A model generated the notes under the pieces. That model ran no database searches and had not been told where the DNA came from. It saw only the letters and a program-made list of their open reading frames with translations. A program made the position numbers and the translations under genes. 64,000 nucleotides of DNA from Aurantimonas coralicida DSM 14790 (GTDB lineage Bacteria > Pseudomonadota > Alphaproteobacteria > Rhizobiales > Rhizobiaceae), in assembly GCF_000421645.1 (NCBI RefSeq), contig NZ_ATXK01000001.1:124001-188000 (forward strand), given 5' to 3'. Shown here in pieces: positions 22,820 to 31,880 of this stretch. Each line of letters opens with the position of its first letter. Within the stretch, counting starts at the first letter, position 1.

Positions 22820-24304
22820 ATGTCCGGATACGTTCTCGCCATCGACCAGGGCACGACGTCGACCCGTGCGATCGTCTTCGACGACGGCTTCCATATCCGC
22901 GGCCTCGGCCAGCAGGAATTCCCGCAGCATTTTCCCCATTCGGGCTGGGTCGAGCACGATCCCGAGGACATCTGGACCTCGACGCTCGCCACCATCCGCA
23001 CGGCGCTCGCCGACGCCTCGCTGTCGGCCTCCGACATCGCCACCATCGGCATCACCAACCAGCGCGAGACCACGCTGATCTGGGATCGCGACACCGGCAA
23101 GCCGATCCACAACGCCATTGTCTGGCAGGACCGCCGCACCGCCGAATTCTGCCGCAAGCTGGTCGCCGACGGCCACGAGCCGGAGATCACGCGCAAGACC
23201 GGGCTCCTGATCGACCCCTATTTCGCCGGCACCAAGATCGCCTGGCTGCTCGACAATGTGGAGGGTGCCCGGGCCCGGGCCGAGGCCGGCAAGCTCGCCT
23301 TCGGCACCGTCGACAGCTTCCTCCTGTGGCGGCTGACCGGCGGCCGGGTCCATGCCAGCGACGCCACCAATGCCTGCCGCACCATGCTCTTCGACATCGA
23401 GGCGCATGACTGGGACGACGATCTCCTGCGGCTCCTCAGAGTGCCGCGCGCGCTGCTGCCCGAGGTCAAGGATTGCGACGCCGCCTTCGGCACCAGCGAC
23501 CCCGGCCTCTTCGGCGCCGCCATCCCGATCTGCGGCATGGCCGGCGACCAGCATGCCGCGACCCTCGGCCAGGCCTGCTTCCAGCCGGGCATGCTGAAAT
23601 CGACCTACGGCACCGGCTGCTTCGCCGTCCTCAACACCGGCGACACCAGGGTGCCCTCCTCCAACCGGCTCCTGACGACGATCGCCTATCGGCTGGCCGG
23701 CCGCACCACCTTCGGCCTCGAGGGCTCGATCTTCGTGGCCGGCGCCGCGGTGCAGTGGCTGCGCGACGGGCTCGGCCTCGTCGACCGCGCCGACCGCACC
23801 GGCCCGATGGCGGGGGCCGCCGACGACGCCCAGGAGGTCTATATGGTGCCGGCATTCACCGGCCTCGGCGCGCCCTGGTGGGACGCGGAGGCGCGCGGCG
23901 CGATCTACGGCCTGACCCGCAAGACCGGCCCCAACGAGCTCGCCCGCGCCGCCCTCGAATCCGTGTGCTTCCAGACCGCCGACCTGTTGTCCGCCATGAA
24001 GAAGGACTGGACCGGCGCCTCCGACACCATCCTGCGCGTCGACGGCGGCATGGTCGCCTCCGACTGGACCATGCAGCGCCTTGCCGACATTCTCGATGCC
24101 CCCGTCGACCGTCCGGTCGTCCTGGAAACCACGGCGCTGGGCGCCGCCTGGGTTGCCGGACAGAAGGCCGGCGTGTGGCCCGACATGGCCGGCTTTGCCG
24201 AACGCTGGAACCTCGAACGCCGCTTCGAGCCGCGCATGGATGCCGTCACCCGCGGCCGCAAGCTCGCCGGCTGGGCCGATGCGGTGAAGCGGACGCTGAG
24301 CTGA
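22820..24304 (+). CDS. glpK: Glycerol kinase
   Basis: 494 residues. Phosphorylates glycerol brought in by GlpSTPQUV, giving the substrate of GlpD and the inducer of GlpR. FGGY-family features: [15 protein letters not shown] at the start (phosphate loop), [70 protein letters not shown] and [12 protein letters not shown]. All catalytic acidic residues expected in DQGTT and GDQ are present. ATG at 22820 after GGGGACGGC. It lies 82 bases beyond glpV, after a hairpin, and closes the locus. Confidence 0.97.
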   Translation: MSGYVLAIDQGTTSTRAIVFDDGFHIRGLGQQEFPQHFPHSGWVEHDPEDIWTSTLATIRTALADASLSASDIATIGITNQRETTLIWDRDTGKPIHNAIVWQDRRTAEFCRKLVADGHEPEITRKTGLLIDPYFAGTKIAWLLDNVEGARARAEAGKLAFGTVDSFLLWRLTGGRVHASDATNACRTMLFDIEAHDWDDDLLRLLRVPRALLPEVKDCDAAFGTSDPGLFGAAIPICGMAGDQHAATLGQACFQPGMLKSTYGTGCFAVLNTGDTRVPSSNRLLTTIAYRLAGRTTFGLEGSIFVAGAAVQWLRDGLGLVDRADRTGPMAGAADDAQEVYMVPAFTGLGAPWWDAEARGAIYGLTRKTGPNELARAALESVCFQTADLLSAMKKDWTGASDTILRVDGGMVASDWTMQRLADILDAPVDRPVVLETTALGAAWVAGQKAGVWPDMAGFAERWNLERRFEPRMDAVTRGRKLAGWADAVKRTLS

Positions 24305-24330
24305 GCCGTTCGGCGCGTCGCTGGACACGC

Positions 24331-24360
24331 GGATATCCCGACACTAAGTTAGGGATATCC
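24331..24360. promoter_or_regulatory. Inverted repeat upstream of vapBC (probable operator)
   Basis: GGATATCCC (24331-24339) and GGGATATCC (24352-24360) form a perfect 9-base inverted repeat with a 12-base spacer, and each arm contains the palindrome GGATATCC. It ends 20 bases before vapB, where VapB-VapC complexes usually bind to repress their own operon. The spacer contains a TAAGTTA word that could be part of the -10 region. Confidence 0.65.
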
Positions 24361-24380
24361 TTGCGGATCGGAGCACGATC

Positions 24381-24650
24381 ATGCCGCTCTATGTGAAAGA
24401 CCCGGAAGTCGGCGAACTCGCCGAGAAGCTCGCCGCGCTGACGCAGACGACCAAGACCGAAGCCGTCCGGCGCGCCCTTCGCGATGCTCTCACCCATGCC
24501 CGCACCACAAGCGCGCCGGAAACAGGCGAGGCGTCCTATGTGGAGCGGGGGCTGCGTTTCTCCCGCGACATTCTGAACGATTATCCCCCCGGTGCGCATC
24601 CGCAGCCGGTCACAAAGGAATGGATCGACAGCCTCTATGAGGACGGCTGA
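24381..24650 (+). CDS. vapB: VapB-type antitoxin
   Basis: 89 residues. The N-terminal part (MPLYVKDPEVGELAEKLAAL, then TQTTKTEAVRRALRDAL) matches the Rv0623-type VapB transcription-factor fold that binds DNA as a dimer. The C-terminal half (from about residue 50) contains RFSRDILNDYPPG and ends EWIDSLYEDG; in the family this tail covers the toxin active site. The stop overlaps the vapC start by one base. It is expected to repress the operon through the inverted repeat just upstream. Confidence 0.85.
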   Translation: MPLYVKDPEVGELAEKLAALTQTTKTEAVRRALRDALTHARTTSAPETGEASYVERGLRFSRDILNDYPPGAHPQPVTKEWIDSLYEDG

Positions 24651-25045
24651 TGTATGTCGATGCATCGGCCCTCGTCGCACTCATCCTGGCGGAACCGGAT
24701 GCGCCGGACATCCTTGCGCGGATGGAATCGGCGGACCGGCTGTTCACCAGTCCGACCGGCCTGTGGGAAGCGGTGGTTTCCTGCACCCGCCGCATGGACT
24801 GGGACCCTGAAACCGCGCGGTCTGCTGTCGCGAGATATCTCGACGGAATGCAGATCGCCGTCGTGGACATGCCCGCAGCAACCGCGGACCGCGCCATCGA
24901 CGCCTATGCGCGCTACGGCAAGGGTCGGCATCCGGCAGCGCTGAATTTCGGCGATTGCTTCGCCTATGCCTGCGCCAAGCATTTCGACGTGCCGCTGCTC
25001 TACAAGGGCAACGACTTCGCCCGGACCGACATCGACGCCGCCTGA
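24650..25045 (+). CDS. vapC: VapC-type PIN-domain ribonuclease toxin
   Basis: 131 residues. PIN domain with the first acidic residue in YVDASALVALIL (D4), a Glu in GLWEAVVSCTRR (E41), and the later acidic pair in LNFGDCFAYACAK (D103) and KGNDFARTDID (D121), the four positions that hold Mg in VapC toxins. It should cleave RNA (often tRNA) and be silenced by VapB. Start overlaps vapB (TGATG). Complete and with all acids, so probably active. Confidence 0.88.
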   Translation: MYVDASALVALILAEPDAPDILARMESADRLFTSPTGLWEAVVSCTRRMDWDPETARSAVARYLDGMQIAVVDMPAATADRAIDAYARYGKGRHPAALNFGDCFAYACAKHFDVPLLYKGNDFARTDIDAA

Positions 25046-25178
25046 CCGCCGGTCCGCCGCGCAGCTAAGCAATGCGATGCGCCTCACCCGTTGACCTTTG
25101 CCCCGCGATCCGGTCTGTCGTCAGCCGACACGGCGCCGCATCCGGCTGACGCTCACAACATCCCGCAAGAGATTTGCC

Positions 25179-25745
25179 ATGGCCACCAAGGACATCGTCT
25201 ATATCGCCCTGTTCGCCGCCCTGATGGCGGTGCTGGGCGTGTTTCCGCCCCTGATGATCCCGGCGCTCGGCATTCCGATCACCGCCCAGTCCATGGGCCC
25301 GATGCTGATGGGCGGCATTCTCGGCGCCCGGCGCGGCACCCTGTCGATGCTGCTGTTCCTCGCCCTCGTCGCGGTCGGGCTGCCGCTCCTGTCCGGCGGC
25401 CGCGGCGGCCTCGCGCCCTTCGTCGGTCCGTGGTCTGGCTTCATCTATGGCTGGCTCGCCGCAACCTTCGTCATCGGCTGGCTGACCGAACGGTTCTGGA
25501 ACCGCCTGTCCTTCCCGCTCGCCTTCGTCATTGCGGTCATCGGCGGCATCGGAATCATCTATCTGGTCGGCATTCCCTGGTATGCGGCGATGTCGGGCAT
25601 GGGCCTCGTCGAAGCCTTCATCGGCTCGGCCGTCGCCTTCATCCCGGGCGACCTGATCAAGGCCGGCGTCGCCGCGGCGGTCATCATCGCCGTGCGCCGC
25701 GCCTATCCGCTGATCGCGCCCCGGACCTCCGCCCGCTCGGCCTGA
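25179..25745 (+). CDS. bioY: Biotin transporter S component BioY
   Basis: 188 residues from the ATG at 25179. Membrane protein of the energy-coupling-factor family that captures biotin. BioY signatures include PALGIPITAQSMGPMLMGGILGARRG, GLPLLSGGRGGLAPFVGPWSGFIYG and FIPGDLIKAGVAAAV. About six helices. It is the first gene of bioY-bioM-bioN. I saw no BioR box (TTATMKATAA type) or riboswitch in the 130 bases upstream. Confidence 0.94.
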   Translation: MATKDIVYIALFAALMAVLGVFPPLMIPALGIPITAQSMGPMLMGGILGARRGTLSMLLFLALVAVGLPLLSGGRGGLAPFVGPWSGFIYGWLAATFVIGWLTERFWNRLSFPLAFVIAVIGGIGIIYLVGIPWYAAMSGMGLVEAFIGSAVAFIPGDLIKAGVAAAVIIAVRRAYPLIAPRTSARSA

Positions 25746-25770
25746 CCGGCAACATGCGGATGGCCGCCTC

Positions 25771-26445
25771 GTGATCGCCCTGACCGGCGTCGCCGCCGAA
25801 CGCGGCGGCCGCCGCGTCCTGTCCGATCTGGACCTGACCCTCACCGAACGCCGGATCGCCATCGTCGGCGCCAACGGCTCCGGCAAGAGCACCTTCGCGC
25901 GCCTGCTCAACGGCCTTGTCCTGCCCAGCGAAGGTAGCGTCACCGTTGACGGCCTCGACACGAGGTCGAGCGGCAAGGAGGTGCGCCGGCTCGTCGGCTT
26001 CGTCTTCCAGAACCCGGACAACCAGATCGTCTATCCGACCGTCGCCGAAGATATCGCCTTCGGGCTGAAGGGGCGCGGGCTGGACAAGCCGGCGATCGCC
26101 GCCCGGGTCGCCGCAACGCTTGACCGCTTCGGCCTGACCGGCATGGACGACCGCCTCGCCCATGAACTGTCCGGCGGCGAACGCCAGATGCTGGCGCTGG
26201 CCGGCGTCATGGCGACGGCGCCGCGCTGGCTGGTCATGGACGAGCCGACGACGCTGCTCGACCTGCGCAACACCCGCCGCGTCATGGACGCGGTCGCGGC
26301 GCTGGATCAGCATGTCGTCTTCGTCACCCACGATCTCGACCTGATCGCCGGCTTCGACCGGGTGCTCGTCTACGAGGCCGGCCGTCTCGTTGCCGATGCG
26401 GCACCGGCCGAGGCTGTGGCCGCCTACCGGGCCATCGCAGGATGA
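25771..26445 (+). CDS. bioM: Biotin ECF transporter ATPase BioM
   Basis: 224 residues, GTG start at 25771. ATPase (A) component. Walker A GANGSGKST, Q-loop FVFQNPDNQIVYPTVAEDIAFG (key residues VFQNPDNQI), signature LSGGERQMLALAGVM, Walker B WLVMDEPTTLLD, switch His in FVTHDLDL. The F-Q-N-P-D-N-Q motif is typical of ECF ATPases. 25 bases after bioY and overlapping bioN by 4 (ATGA). Confidence 0.93.
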   Translation: MIALTGVAAERGGRRVLSDLDLTLTERRIAIVGANGSGKSTFARLLNGLVLPSEGSVTVDGLDTRSSGKEVRRLVGFVFQNPDNQIVYPTVAEDIAFGLKGRGLDKPAIAARVAATLDRFGLTGMDDRLAHELSGGERQMLALAGVMATAPRWLVMDEPTTLLDLRNTRRVMDAVAALDQHVVFVTHDLDLIAGFDRVLVYEAGRLVADAAPAEAVAAYRAIAG

Positions 26446-27032
26446 TCGCCGGGCTTTACCGGCCCGGCACCAGTCCGGTCCACCGCGCCCGCGCCGGCGG
26501 CAAGCTCGCGGCTCTGCTCGGCCTCGGCACGCTGCTCTTCGCCATCGCCGATCCCTGGCTCGCGGCCGCGGCCCTCGTCGTCACCTTGGCCGCCCACGGC
26601 CTGGCGCGCATTCCGGCCCGCGTCGCCTTTGCCCAGATCCGCCCCGCCCTGTGGATTCTCGGCATTCTCTTCGCGGTCCAGCTCTGGCTGGTCGGGCTCG
26701 ACGCCGCCCTCTTGCTGGTCCTGCGCTTCGCCACGCTGATCCTCGCCGCCTCGCTCGTCACCCTGACCACCCGCACCGCCGAGCTCGTGGCGGTCATCGA
26801 ATGGGCGCTGTCGCCATTGGCGAGGCTGGGCGTCGATGTGGCGAAGGTCGGCCTCGCCATCTCGCTCGCCATCCGCTTCATCCCCGCCGTCGCCGCGATC
26901 GTCGAGGAGGTCCGCGAGGCCCAGCGGGCGCGCGGCCAGGACCGCAGCATGATCGCGCTGGCCGTGCCGGTGATCATCCGCCTCCTGAAGATGGCCGACG
27001 AGATCGCCGAGGCGATCGACGCCCGCTCCTGA
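26442..27032 (+). CDS. bioN: Biotin ECF transporter T component BioN
   Basis: 196 residues. Transmembrane coupling protein that links BioY to BioM. Contains the CbiQ/BioN-like regions SPVHRARAGGKLAALLGLG at the N-terminus, four hydrophobic helices and the two Ala-Arg-Gly type coupling motifs: EEVREAQRARGQD near residues 156-168. Start overlaps bioM (ATGA). Last gene of the bioYMN operon. Confidence 0.92.
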   Translation: MIAGLYRPGTSPVHRARAGGKLAALLGLGTLLFAIADPWLAAAALVVTLAAHGLARIPARVAFAQIRPALWILGILFAVQLWLVGLDAALLLVLRFATLILAASLVTLTTRTAELVAVIEWALSPLARLGVDVAKVGLAISLAIRFIPAVAAIVEEVREAQRARGQDRSMIALAVPVIIRLLKMADEIAEAIDARS

Positions 27033-27127
27033 CGGGAGAAATTCCCGTTGTGCGATAGGGCGTGACGGGCCGCACCGGGACGCGCTAGATGAAGCCGGGC
27101 ACGCGAAGGATCATGGGAGGATCGTTC

Positions 27128-28126
27128 ATGCGATGGATTCGGGCGACGCTCTGCGCCGCACTGGCTCTGGCGCTGTGGACCGGTTTCGCGGCCGCCGAGA
27201 ACGACGCGGCGCATGCGCCGGTTCGGATCGGCGTTCTGAAATACGGCACCGTCAACTGGGAACTCGACGCCATGAAGCGCGCCGGGCTCGACGCCGCCAA
27301 CGGCGTCGATGTCGAGATCGTGCCCTTCGCCGGCGAGGACGCCTCGACCGTGGCGCTGCAGGCCGGTTCGGTCGACATGATCGTCTCCGACTGGCTGTGG
27401 GTCTCGCGCCAGCGGGCGACCGGCGCCGACTTCACCTTCGTCCCCTACTCCACCTCGGTCGGTTCGATGATGGTGCCGGGCGACAGCCCCGTCGCCGACC
27501 TGGGCGACCTGACCGGCAGGACCATCGGCGTCGCCGGCGGCCCTCTGGACAAGAACTGGCTGCTGATCCAGGCGCTCGCGAAAAAGGACCACGGCACCGA
27601 CCTGGCGGCCGAAAACGACATCGCCTATGGCGCACCGCCGCTCCTGGCCGAAAAGGCCCGGACCGGCGAGCTCGATGCCGTCCTCAATTACTGGCACTAC
27701 GCCGCCCGGCTGGAGGCGCAGGGCTTCCGCACGCTGATCTCCGGCACCGACGCGGCGATCGCCATGGGCACCGACGGACCGGTCGCGGCGATCGGCTGGG
27801 TGTTCAGCGAGGCCTTCGCAAAGGACCATCCGAAGGCGGTCGAGGGCTTCGTTGCCGCCGACAAGGCAACCAAGCAATTGCTTGCGACCTCCGACGACGC
27901 CTGGGACGCGCTCAAACCGCTGATGAAGGCCGAGGACGACGCGACCTTCCGGATTCTCCGCGATCGCTACCGCGAGGGCATCCCTGGTCGCAGCGGAGCC
28001 GACGAGGCCGTCGACACCGCCAGGCTCTACGAGGTTCTGGCCGAGATCGCCGGATCGAAGCTGGTCGGGCCGTCGGACACGCTCGTCGATGGCACCTACT
28101 GGACCGGCGACGGGAATGGCTCCTGA
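27128..28126 (+). CDS. NitT/TauT-type ABC transporter substrate-binding protein
   Basis: 332 residues, ATG at 27128 with ATGGGAGG seven bases upstream. Signal peptide MRWIRATLCAALALALWTGF with cleavage after FAAA. The fold is that of SsuA/THI5-type binding proteins: VRIGVLKYGTVNWELDAMK, GEDASTVALQAGSVDMIVSDWL, STSVGSMMVPGDSP, GRTIGVAGGPLDKNW and ELDAVLNYWHYAARLEAQG. It could bind taurine, sulfonates, a nitrogen compound or a thiamine precursor; sequence does not decide. The permease gene starts inside its last codons. Confidence 0.85.
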   Translation: MRWIRATLCAALALALWTGFAAAENDAAHAPVRIGVLKYGTVNWELDAMKRAGLDAANGVDVEIVPFAGEDASTVALQAGSVDMIVSDWLWVSRQRATGADFTFVPYSTSVGSMMVPGDSPVADLGDLTGRTIGVAGGPLDKNWLLIQALAKKDHGTDLAAENDIAYGAPPLLAEKARTGELDAVLNYWHYAARLEAQGFRTLISGTDAAIAMGTDGPVAAIGWVFSEAFAKDHPKAVEGFVAADKATKQLLATSDDAWDALKPLMKAEDDATFRILRDRYREGIPGRSGADEAVDTARLYEVLAEIAGSKLVGPSDTLVDGTYWTGDGNGS

Positions 28127-28913
28127 GGCAACCGCCGGCGGTCGCGGCAGGTCCTCGGCCGGCATCGCGCCGGCGCTGGTGACGACGCTGTCGCTGCTCG
28201 GGCTCCTGGCCGCCTGGTGGATCGCCGCGGTCATCGCCGACAGCCGCGTCCTGCCGACGCCGCCTGCCGTGTTCGACGCCTTCTGGCGCGATGCCGTCAC
28301 CGGCGAGCTCTTCTACCATCTCGCGATGACGCTGATGCGCGTTGCCGCGGCCTTTGCCATCGCCATGATCATCGGCTCGGCCATCGGCGTCGGCCTCGGG
28401 ATCGACGCCCGCGCCGACCGCTTCTTCGACCCGTGGCTGATCCTGTTCCTCAACATCCCGGCGCTGGTGGTGATCGTCCTCGCCTATATCTGGTTCGGGC
28501 TGAACGAGGCGGCGGCCGTCGGGGCGATCGCGATCAACAAGATCCCCAATGTCGTCGTCACCATGCGGGAGGGCGCCCGCTCGCTGGATCGCGGCCTTTC
28601 GGAGATGGCGTCGGTCTACCGCTTCGGACGCTGGCGGACCCTGCGCGACGTCGTGCTGCCGCAGCTCCAGCCCTATTTCGCGGCGGCCTCCCGCTCCGGG
28701 ATCGCGTTGATCTGGAAGATCGCCCTGGTCGTTGAGCTCCTCGGCCGTTCCAATGGGGTCGGCTTCCAGATCCACCTCTATTTCCAGCTTTTCGATGTCG
28801 CGGCGATCCTCGCCTACACCCTGGCCTTCGTCGCCATCATGCTCCTGATCGAGTTCCTGCTTGTCCAACCCCTCGAAGCCCATGCCACCCGCTGGCGCGC
28901 CCGGCCCGCTTGA
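28116..28913 (+). CDS. NitT/TauT-type ABC transporter permease
   Basis: 265 residues from the ATG at 28116, overlapping the binding-protein stop by 11 bases. Six-helix SsuC/TauC-type permease: PTPPAVFDAFWRDAV, FYHLAMTLMRVAAAFAIAM, INKIPNVVVTMREGARSLDR and SEMASVYRFGRWRTLRDVVLPQLQPY, the last being the coupling loop (D-V-V-L-P). Forms one transporter with the neighbouring binding protein and ATPase. A start at 28089 is possible but overlaps more. Confidence 0.88.
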   Translation: MAPEATAGGRGRSSAGIAPALVTTLSLLGLLAAWWIAAVIADSRVLPTPPAVFDAFWRDAVTGELFYHLAMTLMRVAAAFAIAMIIGSAIGVGLGIDARADRFFDPWLILFLNIPALVVIVLAYIWFGLNEAAAVGAIAINKIPNVVVTMREGARSLDRGLSEMASVYRFGRWRTLRDVVLPQLQPYFAAASRSGIALIWKIALVVELLGRSNGVGFQIHLYFQLFDVAAILAYTLAFVAIMLLIEFLLVQPLEAHATRWRARPA

Positions 28914-29619
28914 CGTCGCCATCCGCGACAAGGTGTTCGCGACGATCGACGGCGTCCGGCTGGCCGCGATCGACGCGGTCGCCTTCACCGCACCGCCGGG
29001 CAGCTTCACGACGCTGATCGGCCCCTCCGGCTGCGGCAAGACGACGACGCTGCGGATCATCCTCGGGCTCGACCGGAACTATACGGGCCATGTGCGCCTG
29101 CCCGCCGCCGACGGCCGCATCGCCGCCGTGTTCCAGGAACCGCGCCTCCTGCCCTGGCGCACGGTCGAACAGAATGTCCGCCTTGCGCTGCCCGAAGCGC
29201 TTGAGGGCGCCGATCTCGACGCTTTGTTCGAGACTTTGGGCCTTGCCGCCATGCGCGGCCGCTATCCCGGCGAGCTCTCGCTGGGTCTTGCCCGCCGGGC
29301 GGCGCTGGCCCGCGCCTTCGCCATCGAACCGGCGCTGCTGCTGCTCGACGAGCCCTTCGTCTCGCTCGACGAGGCGACCGCCAACCGGCTGCGCGCCCTG
29401 CTCATGGAGGTGTGGTCCGCCCGCCCGACGACGGCGCTGATGGTCACCCACAATCTGCGCGAGGCGGTGGAACTCTCCGACCGGATCATCTTCCTCACCG
29501 AGCGGCCGGCACGGGTCCGGGGCATCCACGACATCGACACGCCGCGATCCGAGCGCGATACCGCTTGGCGCGACGCCGCGGTCCGGGCGATCGACGCCCG
29601 CTTCCCGGGCGTTCTCTAG
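28882..29619 (+). CDS. NitT/TauT-type ABC transporter ATPase
   Basis: 245 residues from the ATG at 28882, which overlaps the permease by 32 bases; a TTG at 28861 would add seven residues. Walker A GPSGCGKTTT, Q-loop in VFQEPRLLPWRTVEQNV, Walker B LLLLDEPFVSLDE and switch His in MVTHNLREAVELSDR are normal. The signature reads ELSLGLARRAALARAF where most relatives have LSGGMRQR, a change seen in some transporters of this family. The PRLLPW motif marks it as SsuB/TauB type. It closes the three-gene operon. Confidence 0.88.
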   Translation: MPPAGAPGPLDVAIRDKVFATIDGVRLAAIDAVAFTAPPGSFTTLIGPSGCGKTTTLRIILGLDRNYTGHVRLPAADGRIAAVFQEPRLLPWRTVEQNVRLALPEALEGADLDALFETLGLAAMRGRYPGELSLGLARRAALARAFAIEPALLLLDEPFVSLDEATANRLRALLMEVWSARPTTALMVTHNLREAVELSDRIIFLTERPARVRGIHDIDTPRSERDTAWRDAAVRAIDARFPGVL

Positions 29620-29643
29620 GCTTCAGGGGGCCGTGGCTCGCGT

Positions 29644-30927
29644 CTAGCTGCCGGGGTCCGTCGCTCCGGCCGGCACGGCGACCAGCTCGAAGCGGATCGT
29701 CACGGCCCTGTCCAGATACTGCCCGGTCGGATCGTTGGCGACGCCGAGATCGAAGGCGGTCCGGTCGACCGTCGCGCTCCCGACCACATGCGCCGTGCCG
29801 TCGCCGTCCTGTTCGAAGCGGAAGGGGACCGTCACCGGCAGGCTCTTTTCCTTGATCGTCAGCGTGCCGCCGGCTTCATAGCCGGTCTCCAATGCGCGGA
29901 AATCGCTGAGTTGCAGCGTCACGGTCGGGTGCGTCTCGCTGGCAAAACCGTCCGTGCTCTGCACCTGCGGCGCGACGAAGCTGTTGTCGACATCGATCGA
30001 CGCCGCATCGATGGTGATGCTGGCCTCGGCCAGATCCAGCGCCTCCGGGGAAAAGCGTACATCCGCCTGCCACGCGCCGATGGTGCCGGTCAGCGTCTTG
30101 CCCGAAAACTGCGTCTCGAAGCCGAGCCGGCTCTGCGCCGGATCGACGATCCAGTCGCCGCCGGCAGGGCCCGCGTCGGGTGCCGCCGTCGCGCGGTCGG
30201 CGCGCGTCGCCCCTGCCTCGAGGAGAGCGTCGGACTGGCCGGCCACAAGCCCGCCGCCCAGCGCGGACAGCACCACCGCCAGCGCGATCGGGATTGCGAT
30301 CAGCCGGGTCTGCGGTCGCGCCATGCCGTGATGCGGCAGCATGCGCGAGAAGGACGGAACCGCATCGACCAGCGAATGCTTCAGCGCGCCGGCCACATGC
30401 AGGACGAGAAGCCCGAGAAACGACAGCGCCAGCCATTTATGGGCAAAGCCGAAAACATCCTCGAGCGCAGCGGCGTCCATGCCGGGGACCAGCGCGGCCA
30501 CCGGCAGATGCGGCCATTCGAGACTGTCGATGAGGAAGAGATAGGTCGGGATGCCGGCGGCTGCGGCCGAGACCAGCAGCCAGCCCGACAGCGGCACGAT
30601 GAGCATCAGGGCGTAGAAGGCCAGATGGACCAGGCCGGAGGCTGCCCGCTCGGCGCGCGTGGTGGTCGGCGCCAGCGCCGGCGGCGGATTCACCAGCCGC
30701 CAGGCGATCCGCGCCAGCGTCAGGCAGAGCACCAGGATGCCGATGGTCTTGTGCCACTGGAACAGCGCGAACCGCAGCGCGTCCGGCATGGCGTCGAGAT
30801 GCACCATGGCGAGGCCGACGGCGAGCTGGAACAGGATCGCCAGGGCGATCGTCCAGTGCAGCAGGATCGCGCCGCTGGTGTAGCGCGTATAGGCCGCGGA
30901 CCAGCCGGCTGTCGGGGACACGCTCAT
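29644..30927 (-). CDS. Cytochrome b561 - YceI domain fusion protein
   Basis: 427 residues, ATG at 30927. Residues 1 to about 225 form a cytochrome b561 membrane domain: four helices with candidate haem His in LLHWTIA (H24), FQWHKTIG (H59), FAHKWLAL and VLHVAGALKHS. A fifth helix (IAIPIALAVVLSALGGGLVAG) leads into a C-terminal YceI domain from about residue 258 (WIVDPAQSRLGFETQFSG ... TADVRFSPEAL-like region, FELVAVP), a periplasmic isoprenoid/quinone-binding barrel. The fusion puts a lipid-binding barrel beside a membrane haem, suggesting quinone or electron handling. A separate YceI gene lies directly upstream on the same strand, 141 bases away. Confidence 0.9.
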   Translation of the reverse strand: MSVSPTAGWSAAYTRYTSGAILLHWTIALAILFQLAVGLAMVHLDAMPDALRFALFQWHKTIGILVLCLTLARIAWRLVNPPPALAPTTTRAERAASGLVHLAFYALMLIVPLSGWLLVSAAAAGIPTYLFLIDSLEWPHLPVAALVPGMDAAALEDVFGFAHKWLALSFLGLLVLHVAGALKHSLVDAVPSFSRMLPHHGMARPQTRLIAIPIALAVVLSALGGGLVAGQSDALLEAGATRADRATAAPDAGPAGGDWIVDPAQSRLGFETQFSGKTLTGTIGAWQADVRFSPEALDLAEASITIDAASIDVDNSFVAPQVQSTDGFASETHPTVTLQLSDFRALETGYEAGGTLTIKEKSLPVTVPFRFEQDGDGTAHVVGSATVDRTAFDLGVANDPTGQYLDRAVTIRFELVAVPAGATDPGS

Positions 30928-31068
30928 CAGACGCTCCGTGGCGGGAATGGGGAAGGATCAAAACGACCGCGAACGGCCGCACGCCGGACCTGCTTGCCGA
31001 CGGCGTTGGACGTTGGGGATGGTGCAGTCGCGGGCGGCGGGACGCGAGAGCGCCCCGCCTTCAGGCGA

Positions 31069-31671
31069 TCAGGACTGGGGAACGAATTCCGCCTCGATCT
31101 CCAGCAGCACCTCGGCGGCGACCGGCCCGGCCAGCGCCTCGATGCCGTATTCGGTGCGGTCGACGGTCATCGCACCGGAAAAGCCGACGGCCGGCTTCTG
31201 CGACATCGGATGCGGGTTGAGGGCGGTGTTGAAGGTGACGTCCAGCGTCTCTTCATGGGTCTGGCCGTTCAGCGTCAGGTCGCCGGTCACCGTGCCGGTG
31301 TTGTCGCCGGTCAGCTCGATCGACTTGGACACGAAGGTGATCTCGGGGAACTTCGCCGCGTTCAGGAACATGTCGCTGGCGATCTCGGCGTCGAAATCCT
31401 TGTCGTCGGCCGGATAGTTCGTATCCACCGAAGCCGGATCGATCGTCGCGGTCAGGCTCGACTGCGCCGGATCCTCGGAATTCAGCTCCAGCGTGGCCGA
31501 AATCGTCGAGAACCGGCCGATATAGGTCGACAGGCCGAAATGCTTCACCTTCCAAAGAACATTGGTGTGCAGCGGATCGGCGACATAGGTTCCGGCGGGC
31601 ACGTCGATGCTCTGCGCATGAACGGAGCCGGCAAGGCACAGTGCGGCGACGGTGGTCAGCAAGAAACGCAT
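31069..31671 (-). CDS. YceI-family periplasmic protein
   Basis: 200 residues from the ATG at 31671, with GAGGAG just upstream. Signal peptide MRFLLTTVAALCLAGSVHAQ, then the YceI barrel: GTYVADPLHTNVLWKVKHFG, LSTYIGRFSTISATLEL, DMFLNAAKFPEITFVSKSI and a C-terminal FSGAMTVDRTEYGIEAL. YceI proteins bind polyisoprenoid chains (quinone-like) in the periplasm; acid or oxidative stress links are reported for relatives. Probably in an operon with the b561-YceI fusion downstream, so the two YceI barrels may act on the same lipid. Confidence 0.92.
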   Translation of the reverse strand: MRFLLTTVAALCLAGSVHAQSIDVPAGTYVADPLHTNVLWKVKHFGLSTYIGRFSTISATLELNSEDPAQSSLTATIDPASVDTNYPADDKDFDAEIASDMFLNAAKFPEITFVSKSIELTGDNTGTVTGDLTLNGQTHEETLDVTFNTALNPHPMSQKPAVGFSGAMTVDRTEYGIEALAGPVAAEVLLEIEAEFVPQS

Positions 31672-31880
31672 GAAAACTCCTCTGGGACAGAAAGCCTCTG
31701 GGGCTGCCGGTACACTACGGATTTTCTGCACTGCAAAAAGACGCCACCGCCGAGACAGACTGTTCAGGGGCATTCCCCGGCGCAGCCGCGATCCGGGATC
31801 GTAGCGACGGGTCGCCCGGCGTCGCCCATGACCCCGCTTGGCGCTTGACCTCTTCGCGCCTGCGTCGGACTTTCAATCCC

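Noticed and set aside
25046-25178. Biotin regulator box or riboswitch before bioY
   Set aside because: No TTATMKATAA-type BioR site or stable leader structure could be recognised.
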